Assembly: GCF_000719705.1 (NCBI RefSeq)
Contig: NZ_JOHO01000059.1
Span: 1 to 42,725, forward strand
Direction: 5' to 3'
DNA length: 42,725 bases
Source of the DNA: Streptomyces sp. NRRL S-350
Lineage (GTDB): Bacteria > Actinomycetota > Actinomycetes > Streptomycetales > Streptomycetaceae
The first letter of the stretch is position 1, and the number at the start of each line of letters is the position of its first letter. Under the pieces are notes generated by a model. It was not told the DNA's origin and did no database searches. It saw only the letters and a program-made list of their open reading frames with translations. This document shows, one piece after another, positions 36,524-42,725 of this stretch. The translations under genes and the position numbers were made by a program.

Positions 36524-39500
36524 CTAGGCGCGCGGCTTCTCGCGCATCTCGTAGGTCTCGATGACGTCGTCGACCTTGATGTCGTTGAACGACCCCAGGG
36601 TGACGCCGGCCTCGAAGCCCTCGCGGACCTCGGTCGCGTCGTCCTTGAAGCGGCGCAGACCCTCGATGGTGAGGCTCTCCGCCACGACCTTGCCGTCGCG
36701 GATGAGGCGGGCCTTGGCGTTGCGGCGCAGCAGGCCCTCGCGGACCAGCACACCGGCGATGTTGCCGAACTTGGAGGAGCGGAAGACCTCGCGGATCTCC
36801 GCGGAGCCGAGGCGCACCTCCTCGTACTCGGGCTTGAGCATGCCCTTGAGGGCGTTCTCGATCTCCTCGATCGCCTGGTAGATGACCGAGTAGTACCGGA
36901 CGTCCACGCCTTCCTTGTCGGCCGCCGCACGCGCACGGCCTTCGGCGCGCACGTTGAAGCCGATGATGATGGCGTCCGAGCCCATCGCCAGGTCCACGTC
37001 GGACTCGGTGATGGCACCCACACCGCGGTGCAGGACCCGGAGCTCGACCTCCTCGCCCACGTCCAGCTTGACGAGGGCGTCCTCGAGGGCCTCGACCGAA
37101 CCGGAGACGTCACCCTTGATGATGAGGTTGAGCTGCTCGATGGAGCCGGCGGCGATGGCCTTGTCCAGGTCCTCCAGGGACACCCGGACCCGACGCTGCG
37201 CGAAGGCGGCGTTGCGGTCGCGGGCCGAGCGCTTCTCGGCGATCTGGCGGGCGGTGCGGTCCTCGTCGACGACGATGAAGCTGTCGCCGGCGCGGGGCAC
37301 CGAGGTCAGACCGAGCAGCAGCACCGGGCGGGACGGGCCGGCCTCGGCGAGGCTGTTGCCGTTCTCGTCCAGCATCGCGCGGACGCGGCCGTAGGCGTCG
37401 CCCACGACGATCGAGTCGCCGACGCGGAGGGTACCGCGCTGCACGAGCACGGTCGCCATGGCGCCGCGGCCCTTGTCGAGGTGGGCCTCGATGGCGATGC
37501 CCTGCGCGTCCTGGTGGGGGTTGGCCCGCAGGTCGAGCGAGGCGTCCGCGGTGAGGACCACGGCCTCCAGCAGCTGGTCGATGTTGAGGCCCTGGCGCGC
37601 GGAGATGTCGACGAACATGGTGTCGCCGCCGTACTCCTCGGCCACCAGACCGAACTCGGTCAGCTGACCGCGGACCTTGGTCGGGTCGGCACCCTCGACG
37701 TCGATCTTGTTGACGGCGACCACGATCGGCACACCCGCGGCCTTGGCGTGGTTCAACGCCTCGACCGTCTGCGGCATGACACCGTCGTTGGCCGCGACCA
37801 CCAGGATCGCGATGTCGGTGGACTTGGCACCACGGGCACGCATGGCGGAGAACGCCTCGTGACCCGGGGTGTCGAGGAAGGTGATCGGGCGCTCTTCGCC
37901 GTTCACCATGGTGGCCACCTGGTACGCACCGATGTGCTGGGTGATGCCACCGGCCTCGCCCGCGACCACGTTGGACTTGCGGATCGCGTCCAGCAGGCGG
38001 GTCTTGCCGTGGTCGACGTGACCCATGACGGTGACGACCGGCGGGCGCGCGGCCAGCTGGTCCTCGTCGCCCTCGTTGGCGCCGAAGTCGATGTCGAACG
38101 ACTCCAGCAGCTCGCGGTCCTCGTCGTCCCGGCTGACGATCTCCAGGACGAAGCCCATCTCGTCGGCGAGCAGCTGCAGCGTCGCGTCGGAGACCGACTG
38201 CGTCGCCGTGACCATCTCACCGAGGTTGAACATGACGGAGACGAGCGCGGCCGGGTTGGCGTTGATCTTCTCCGCGAAGTCCATCAGCGAGGCGCCGCTC
38301 GACAGGCGAACGGTCTGGCCGTTGCCGCGAGGCAGCATCACACCGCCGACGGACGGGGCCTGCATGGCCTCGTACTCCTGGCGCTTCGCCCGCTTCGACT
38401 TGCGACCGCGCGCCGGGCGACCGCCCGGGCCGCGACCGAAGGCGCCCTGCGTGCCACCACGGGCACCCGGGCCACCGGGACGACCGCCGAAGCCACCGGG
38501 ACGGGGGCCGAAGCCACCGCCACCACCCGGGGCACCGCCACCGGGACGCGGACCGCCGAAGCCGCCGCCACCGGCCGGGCGCGAACCCGGACCGGCCGGA
38601 CGACCCTGGAAGCCCGGACGTGCGCCGCCACCGGCACCCGGACCACCCGGACGGCCACCGGGGCCACCCGGACCACGGCCACCGGGACCACCCGGACGCG
38701 GGCCGGCCGGACGCTGCGGCATCATGCCGGGGTTCGGACGCGGCATGCCGGACGGGGTCGGGCCACCGGGACGCGGCGCGGCCGGACGGGGCATGCCGTC
38801 GGGACGCGGACGGTCTCCACCGGGACGCGGCGCACCGGCACCCGGAGCACCAGCGGGACGCGGACGGTCGCCACCCGGACGCGGCGCACCGGCACCCGGA
38901 GCACCAGCGGGACGCGGACGGTCGCCACCCGGACGCGGCGCACCGGCACCCGGAGCACCGGCCGGACGCGGACGGTCGCCACCCGGACGGGGACGGTCGC
39001 CACCCGGGGCGCCCGGACCGGCCGGACGGCCACCCGGCGCGCCCTGGCGGCGGTCGCCGGGGCGACCCATGCCGGTGGCGCTGCCCGAGGTGAACGGGTT
39101 GTTGCCCGGACGCGGGCCGGCCGGGCGCGGGCCCGGACGGGCACCGCCGGCGGCCTGGCCACTCGGGCGCGGGGCCTGGGTGGACGGACGCGGGGCGGCG
39201 TCACCGGCCGGAGCCGGCGAGGAGAACTCGGCCGCGGGCGCGGCCGGGGCCGCCGGAGCGGCGGGACGCGCCGCCGGGCGCGGGCCCGGGGTCGGTCCGG
39301 CCGGCTTCGCGGCGGCGGGGGCGGGCGCGGCCGGGGCGGCGGGAGCCGCGGCGGCCGGGGTGGGACGGGGACCAGGGGTCGCGCTGGGGCGCGGACCCGG
39401 GGTCGGTGCGCCCGGCTTCGGGGAACCCGAGCCGGCGGGGGCGGGCGCCGCGGTCTTCCGCGGGCCCGGCTTGGCAGCGGAACCACCACCGGTGGGGGCC

Positions 39501-39655
39501 ACACCAAGCGCGTCAGTCAACTTGCGTACGACCGGCGCCTCGATCGTCGAGGACGCCGAACGGACAAACTCGCCGAGCTCGGTGAGCTTGGCCATGACGG
39601 CCTTGCTCTCCAAGCCAAGCTCCTTGGCGAGTTCGTAAACCCGGACCTTAGCCAC
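36524..39655 (-). CDS. infB: Translation initiation factor IF-2
   Basis: IF-2 is the GTPase that brings initiator tRNA to the 30S subunit. The 1043-residue protein begins with the IF2N domain (about 1-50, [18 protein letters not shown]). A Pro/Gly/Arg-rich linker follows from about 60 to 420, then a second IF2N part (about 450-500). The GTPase core has G1 GHVDHGKT (about 548-555), G3 DTPGHEAF (about 594-601) and G4 NKID (about 648-651). The remaining C-terminal domains are complete. The linker is unusually long for bacteria but normal for actinomycetes; it contains three copies of an 18-residue unit. The start is GTG at 39655 with AGGAG four bases before it. Confidence 0.97.
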   Translation of the reverse strand: MAKVRVYELAKELGLESKAVMAKLTELGEFVRSASSTIEAPVVRKLTDALGVAPTGGGSAAKPGPRKTAAPAPAGSGSPKPGAPTPGPRPSATPGPRPTPAAAAPAAPAAPAPAAAKPAGPTPGPRPAARPAAPAAPAAPAAEFSSPAPAGDAAPRPSTQAPRPSGQAAGGARPGPRPAGPRPGNNPFTSGSATGMGRPGDRRQGAPGGRPAGPGAPGGDRPRPGGDRPRPAGAPGAGAPRPGGDRPRPAGAPGAGAPRPGGDRPRPAGAPGAGAPRPGGDRPRPDGMPRPAAPRPGGPTPSGMPRPNPGMMPQRPAGPRPGGPGGRGPGGPGGRPGGPGAGGGARPGFQGRPAGPGSRPAGGGGFGGPRPGGGAPGGGGGFGPRPGGFGGRPGGPGARGGTQGAFGRGPGGRPARGRKSKRAKRQEYEAMQAPSVGGVMLPRGNGQTVRLSSGASLMDFAEKINANPAALVSVMFNLGEMVTATQSVSDATLQLLADEMGFVLEIVSRDDEDRELLESFDIDFGANEGDEDQLAARPPVVTVMGHVDHGKTRLLDAIRKSNVVAGEAGGITQHIGAYQVATMVNGEERPITFLDTPGHEAFSAMRARGAKSTDIAILVVAANDGVMPQTVEALNHAKAAGVPIVVAVNKIDVEGADPTKVRGQLTEFGLVAEEYGGDTMFVDISARQGLNIDQLLEAVVLTADASLDLRANPHQDAQGIAIEAHLDKGRGAMATVLVQRGTLRVGDSIVVGDAYGRVRAMLDENGNSLAEAGPSRPVLLLGLTSVPRAGDSFIVVDEDRTARQIAEKRSARDRNAAFAQRRVRVSLEDLDKAIAAGSIEQLNLIIKGDVSGSVEALEDALVKLDVGEEVELRVLHRGVGAITESDVDLAMGSDAIIIGFNVRAEGRARAAADKEGVDVRYYSVIYQAIEEIENALKGMLKPEYEEVRLGSAEIREVFRSSKFGNIAGVLVREGLLRRNAKARLIRDGKVVAESLTIEGLRRFKDDATEVREGFEAGVTLGSFNDIKVDDVIETYEMREKPRA
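38829..39000. repeat. 54-bp tandem repeat within infB
   Basis: The phrase CGCACCGGCACCCGGAGCAC recurs at about 38831, 38885 and 38939, a period of 54 bases. It encodes three [22 protein letters not shown] blocks in the disordered IF-2 linker. The copies differ by few substitutions, pointing to recent expansion. Confidence 0.8.
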
Positions 39656-39671
39656 TTCACTCCTGTCTATG

Positions 39672-39697
39672 AGTCCGGGGGTCTCGTCCGCCGGACT
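39672..39697 (-). promoter_or_regulatory. Hairpin before the infB ribosome binding site
   Basis: AGTCCGG (39672-39678) and CCGGACT (39691-39697) form a perfect 7-bp stem with a 12-base loop, some 8 bases upstream of the AGGAG site. Confidence 0.45.
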
Positions 39698-39712
39698 GTC
39701 GCTACTTCATGG

Positions 39713-39756
39713 GCGTACCCATCGCGTACTCATCGCGTACTCATCGAGTGCTCATC
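39713..39756. repeat. Four 11-bp tandem repeats in the ylxR-infB spacer
   Basis: The units GCGTACCCATC, GCGTACTCATC, GCGTACTCATC and GAGTGCTCATC run without gaps, one per helical turn of DNA, 58-101 bases before the infB start. The ylxR-infB gap is 229 bases and holds no gene. Confidence 0.75.
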
Positions 39757-39884
39757 GCAATCTCGACCTACTTCCACATCGCGAGGTACCTGACTGGTGG
39801 CACGGCGCGCGGTCGCCCGAGCGCTGTGCTTGTTGCGGTGGTTCTCCGCCGCGTGGAGCGACGGCGTCGCGGGAGGCGGCCCGA

Positions 39885-40178
39885 CTAGGGGGCTCCGCCC
39901 GCCCGCTCCCCGATGAACCCGCGGAGCCGCTCCGTGTCGAGCGTGCCCTGGAGCCGGAAGGCCCGGGGGAACGCCCGACGGCGGACCGCGAGGTCGAGGC
40001 AGGCCGGATCGGGGTGCAGGTGAGCGCCCCGGCCCGGCAGTGCGCCACGGGGATCGGGGACGCACTCGCCCTCGACCGCCGTGACACGCAACAGCTGGTG
40101 CTTGGCCGCTCGCTTGCGGCAGCCCACGCAGGTGCGTTCCGGGCGTGCTCGGACATGCGTCCAGCCAGACGAAGGCAA
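39885..40178 (-). CDS. ylxR: YlxR-family RNA-binding protein
   Basis: YlxR proteins (DUF448) are small basic proteins encoded between nusA and infB; they bind RNA or DNA and have been linked to transcription or RNase P activity in other bacteria. The 97-residue protein has the family signature RTCVGCRKRAAKHQLLRV (about 15-32) and GRGAHLHPDPACLDLAVRRRAFPRAFR. I chose the TTG at 40178 because GGAGGGG lies five bases upstream and the ATG nearby is out of frame. nusA ends 103 bases upstream; a weak hairpin at 40251-40265 lies in that gap. Confidence 0.88.
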   Translation of the reverse strand: MPSSGWTHVRARPERTCVGCRKRAAKHQLLRVTAVEGECVPDPRGALPGRGAHLHPDPACLDLAVRRRAFPRAFRLQGTLDTERLRGFIGERAGGAP

Positions 40179-40281
40179 GTCTACCCCTCCGAAGCGACAT
40201 GGCGCCGCCCCGCTGATCCCGGAGGACCGGCGGGCACGCCCTCGACAACGCCGGCCACCGGCCGGACGATTCCCCGAGCCG

Positions 40282-41289
40282 TCATTCGGGACGGCCGCCG
40301 CCGTCCTCCGACGCGCCCTCGGTGTCCGGCCGGATGTCGATCCGCCAGCCCGTCAGACGAGCGGCCAGGCGGGCGTTCTGCCCCTCCTTGCCGATCGCCA
40401 GCGACAGCTGGTAGTCCGGCACGATCACCCGGGCGGAACGCTGGGCGGCATCGACGATCTCCACGCTGGTCACCCGCGCGGGGGACAGCGCGGCGGCGAC
40501 CATCTCGCGGGGGTCCTCCGACCAGTCGACGATGTCGATCTTCTCGCCGTGCAGCTCGCCCATCACCGCGCGCACCCGGGAGCCCATCGGGCCGATGCAG
40601 GCGCCCTTGGCGTTCAGCCCGGCGCGGCGCGACCAGACCGCGATCTTGGTGCGGTGGCCGGCCTCGCGGGCGATGGCGGCGATCTCCACGCTGCCGTCCG
40701 CGATCTCCGGGACCTCCAGCGCGAACAGCTTCTTCACCAGGCTGGGGTGCGTGCGCGACAGCGTCACCGAGGCACCGCGAACGCCGCGGCGCACCGCCAC
40801 CACGTAGCACTTCAGCCGGGTGCCGTGCCGGTAGTCCTCGCCCGGGACCTGCTCCTGCGGCGGCAGGATGGCCTCCAGCTTGCCGATGTCGACCAGCACG
40901 CTCTTCGGGTCGTTGCCCTGCTGGACGACACCGGTGACGATGTCGCCCTCCTTGCCCGCGTACTCGCCGAAGGTCTGGTCGTCCGCGGCGTCGCGCAGGC
41001 GCTGCATCATCACCTGGATGCCGATGCTGGACGCGATCCGGCCGAAGCCGCTCGGGGTGTCGTCGAACTCCTTCGGCTCGACCCCCTCGTCCAGCTCCGC
41101 CGGGTCCTCCGTCGCCCACACGGTGACGTGGCCGCTCTTGCGGTCCAGGTGCACCCGGGCGCGGCGGCGCGAGCCCTCGGTGCGGTGGTACGCGGTGAGG
41201 AGGGCGGACTCGATGGACTCGACCAGCAGGTCGAAGGGGATGTTCTTCTCGTTGACCAGCGTGCGCAGGGCACTCATGTCGATGTCCAC
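40282..41289 (-). CDS. nusA: Transcription elongation/termination factor NusA
   Basis: NusA binds RNA polymerase and nascent RNA and controls pausing, termination and antitermination. The 335-residue protein has the N-terminal polymerase-binding domain (about 1-110, [20 protein letters not shown]). An S1 domain follows ([22 protein letters not shown], about 115-180), then two KH domains ([17 protein letters not shown] and [21 protein letters not shown]). The short C-terminus without acidic repeats is usual in actinomycetes. The start is GTG at 41289 with GAGGAGGCG upstream. It follows rimP by 55 bases, part of the rimP-nusA-ylxR-infB operon. Confidence 0.96.
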   Translation of the reverse strand: MDIDMSALRTLVNEKNIPFDLLVESIESALLTAYHRTEGSRRRARVHLDRKSGHVTVWATEDPAELDEGVEPKEFDDTPSGFGRIASSIGIQVMMQRLRDAADDQTFGEYAGKEGDIVTGVVQQGNDPKSVLVDIGKLEAILPPQEQVPGEDYRHGTRLKCYVVAVRRGVRGASVTLSRTHPSLVKKLFALEVPEIADGSVEIAAIAREAGHRTKIAVWSRRAGLNAKGACIGPMGSRVRAVMGELHGEKIDIVDWSEDPREMVAAALSPARVTSVEIVDAAQRSARVIVPDYQLSLAIGKEGQNARLAARLTGWRIDIRPDTEGASEDGGGRPE

Positions 41290-41344
41290 GGCTACGCCTC
41301 CTCGTCTTTCGTCACGTTCGTCATGGTCGTACGGCACCGGAGGG

Positions 41345-41881
41345 TCACTCGGCGCCGTCGTCCCCCTCGTCGAAGTCGGCGGCCTCGTCCAGGAGCTCGT
41401 CGTCCTTGCGGTTGAACTCGACCTGGACGCGCGCCCGGGCCACCTCGGCGTACGCCAGACGGCGCTCCTTCGGGCGGCCGCGCCCCTTCACCGGCTGCAC
41501 CTCGACCAGCGCGCCGTCCTCGTCGGCCTCCAGCACCCGGGCGACCAGCTCCCCGCCGTCCACCAGGTGGATCTTGGCCAGCCGACCTTCGGCGCGCTGC
41601 CAGTGCCGGGGCAGGACCAGCGGACGCTCCGCGCCCGGCGAGCCGACCTCCAGCAGGTACGCCTCGTCCCCCATCAGGTCCGACTCGTCCAGGGCCTCGC
41701 CGACCAGCCGGCTGAACTCCGCGATGGCGTCCATGTCCACGCCGTCTTCGGTGTCGACGTCGATCTGCACCTGCCGGCGGCTGCCCGCCCTGGTGACCCT
41801 GACGTCTTCCAAGTCCAGTCCGGCCTGCGCGGCCAGCGGCTCCAGCAACGCTCGCAGCCGGTCGGTGTGGGTGGTGCTCAT
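41345..41881 (-). CDS. rimP: Ribosome maturation factor RimP
   Basis: RimP assists 30S subunit maturation. The 178-residue protein contains the YlxS/RimP core [35 protein letters not shown], with the [12 protein letters not shown] and [14 protein letters not shown] parts behind it. The C-terminus is acidic. The start is ATG at 41881 with GAGGAG about ten bases upstream. The frame continues to 41944, but that part is not family-like. It is the first gene of the nusA operon; a lipoprotein gene diverges from it. Confidence 0.94.
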   Translation of the reverse strand: MSTTHTDRLRALLEPLAAQAGLDLEDVRVTRAGSRRQVQIDVDTEDGVDMDAIAEFSRLVGEALDESDLMGDEAYLLEVGSPGAERPLVLPRHWQRAEGRLAKIHLVDGGELVARVLEADEDGALVEVQPVKGRGRPKERRLAYAEVARARVQVEFNRKDDELLDEAADFDEGDDGAE

Positions 41882-42174
41882 CCGGGTGGACTCCTCGGCC
41901 GCGTCTGCTGTTGTCAGAAGGTCGCCGCGCGCCCTCGGCGCCACACCGGGTCACGGCAGCTCGGCCCAAAGCCTATCCGGTGAAGCACCCAACCACCGAT
42001 TCCGGACCTCTCGCGACCGCTCGCACACCATCCACTGCGAGCAAGCTCACACCGGCCGGTCCGGGGCCCGGCGCGCCCGAACCGTGCCCGGGATCGTGCG
42101 GATTCTGTAATCATTCACGCCAACGAGGGCAGCCGGGGGGGCCGTCCTCCCGTACACGCCCCGGAGTGACCCCG
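41882..42174. promoter_or_regulatory. Divergent rimP-lipoprotein promoter region
   Basis: No gene is apparent. On the minus strand TAGGCT near 41970-41975 matches TANNNT and is a candidate -10 for the rimP-nusA operon. On the plus strand TAATCA near 42108-42113 lies in an AT-rich patch and may serve the lipoprotein gene. No clear -35 boxes are seen. Confidence 0.3.
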
Positions 42175-42725
42175 ATGCAGCCGCCCAGCCGACGGACCTT
42201 CCTGGCCCTCGGACTGCTCACCCTGACCGCCTGCACCGCCGGTCCCACCGGCCCGGCCCCCGGCAGCACCGGCCCCCGACCCGACCCGGACGTCGCCGTC
42301 CGGCTCCGCGCGATCGCCGCGACCGACACCCTGCTCGCCGGCTACGACGCCCTGCCCTCGGCCCCGGCCGCCCTCCGCGCCGAGAACGCCCTGCACCGCG
42401 CGGCCCTCGCCGAAGGCCTGCCCGCCTCCGCCGTCCCGTCCCCGCCCGCGACGTCCTCCGCGACACCGCCCGCGCCACCGACCGCGACGTCCTCCACGAC
42501 GCCGCCCGCGTCCCCCACCCCCGTCGGCCTGGCCGCGCTGGAACGCCGGACCGCCGACTCCCACCTCGCCGACCTCGACGCCGCCGGCCCGCCCCTGGCC
42601 CGGCTGCTCGCCTCCGTCGCCGCCGCCCACGCCCTGCACGCGGCCACCCTCGGCGACCCCGCCCCGCCGACGGCCGGCCAGCCCACCGCTTCCCCCGCCC
42701 CCACCCCCGGCGCCACCCCGACACC
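42175..42725 (+). CDS. Tat-type lipoprotein, partial (3' end outside window)
   Basis: This frame has no stop before the window ends, so 183 codons of an unfinished gene are visible. The N-terminus PPSRRTFLALG is a twin-arginine motif, followed by a hydrophobic stretch and the lipobox LTAC at 17-20; lipidation would fall on Cys20. After a Pro/Gly-rich linker come helical segments with His (LLAGYDA, NALHRAAL, DSHLADLDAA, AAAHALHAATLG), reminiscent of actinomycete ferritin-like DUF4439 lipoproteins. Ser/Thr/Pro-rich insertions separate them. The start is ATG at 42175 with GGAG eight bases upstream; an in-frame GTG lies at 42166. It is divergent from rimP. Confidence 0.7.
   Translation, partial: MQPPSRRTFLALGLLTLTACTAGPTGPAPGSTGPRPDPDVAVRLRAIAATDTLLAGYDALPSAPAALRAENALHRAALAEGLPASAVPSPPATSSATPPAPPTATSSTTPPASPTPVGLAALERRTADSHLADLDAAGPPLARLLASVAAAHALHAATLGDPAPPTAGQPTASPAPTPGATPT

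Noticed and set aside
38829..39000. Periodic repeats resembling a CRISPR array
   Set aside because: Units are 54 bp in frame within infB with no unique spacers; they encode the IF-2 linker.
37028..39793. 921-codon open frame antisense to infB
   Set aside because: Mirror of the IF-2 repeats and GTPase; no start site context or domain of its own.
39752..40156. ATG-started open frame overlapping ylxR
   Set aside because: Out of frame with the YlxR signature; the TTG at 40178 has the better ribosome binding site.

Overview
This 42.7-kb window is very GC-rich chromosomal DNA from an actinomycete, almost certainly a member of the Streptomycetaceae (Streptomyces or Kitasatospora type). The evidence is strong third-position GC bias, many GTG/TTG starts behind GGAGG-like sites, and gene content and order. 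As I recall it, the order follows the Streptomyces coelicolor core segment from nusA/infB through the ESX genes, rpsO-pnp and dapB to dapA-rnj. No search could be run, so family names rest on motifs and remembered homologues.

Layout. (1) 289-9696 holds minus-strand housekeeping genes: RNase J, dapA, thyX, a small membrane protein, dapB, an M16 protease, pnp and rpsO. They cover RNA decay, lysine/DAP synthesis, thymidylate synthesis and ribosome assembly. (2) 9920-28354 is a type VII (ESX) secretion island: eccD, eccC, mycosin protease, two WXG100 substrates, eccB, eccE, an unknown eccE-coupled gene and a MinD/EspI-like ATPase with huge Pro/Ala/Gln tails. Its arms are divergent (eccD|eccC and eccB|eccE). 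The island is interrupted at 15697-19462 by an amino-acid permease and an ECF sigma/membrane-protein pair. (3) 28412-41881 is the minus-strand translation-factor block rimP-nusA-ylxR-infB-DUF503-rbfA-nrnA-truB-ribF. Between truB and ribF sits a 1231-aa protein with a degenerate trypsin-like domain and a STAND/NACHT-like NTPase. (4) 42175 to the end is a Tat-type lipoprotein truncated by the window edge.

How it works together. The ESX genes supply the membrane channel (EccB, EccC, EccD, EccE), the mycosin, the secreted WXG100 dimer and an accessory ATPase. The flanking blocks are core growth genes. Strong perfect hairpins mark most operon ends: after pnp, thyX, rpsO, eccC, the permease, the MinD-like gene, infB and truB.

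Most worth a second look: the pseudo-protease/STAND gene between truB and ribF; the sigma/membrane-protein cassette inside the ESX island; four 11-bp tandem repeats in the infB leader; a 14-bp inverted repeat in the rnj leader; and the unknown gene coupled to eccE.
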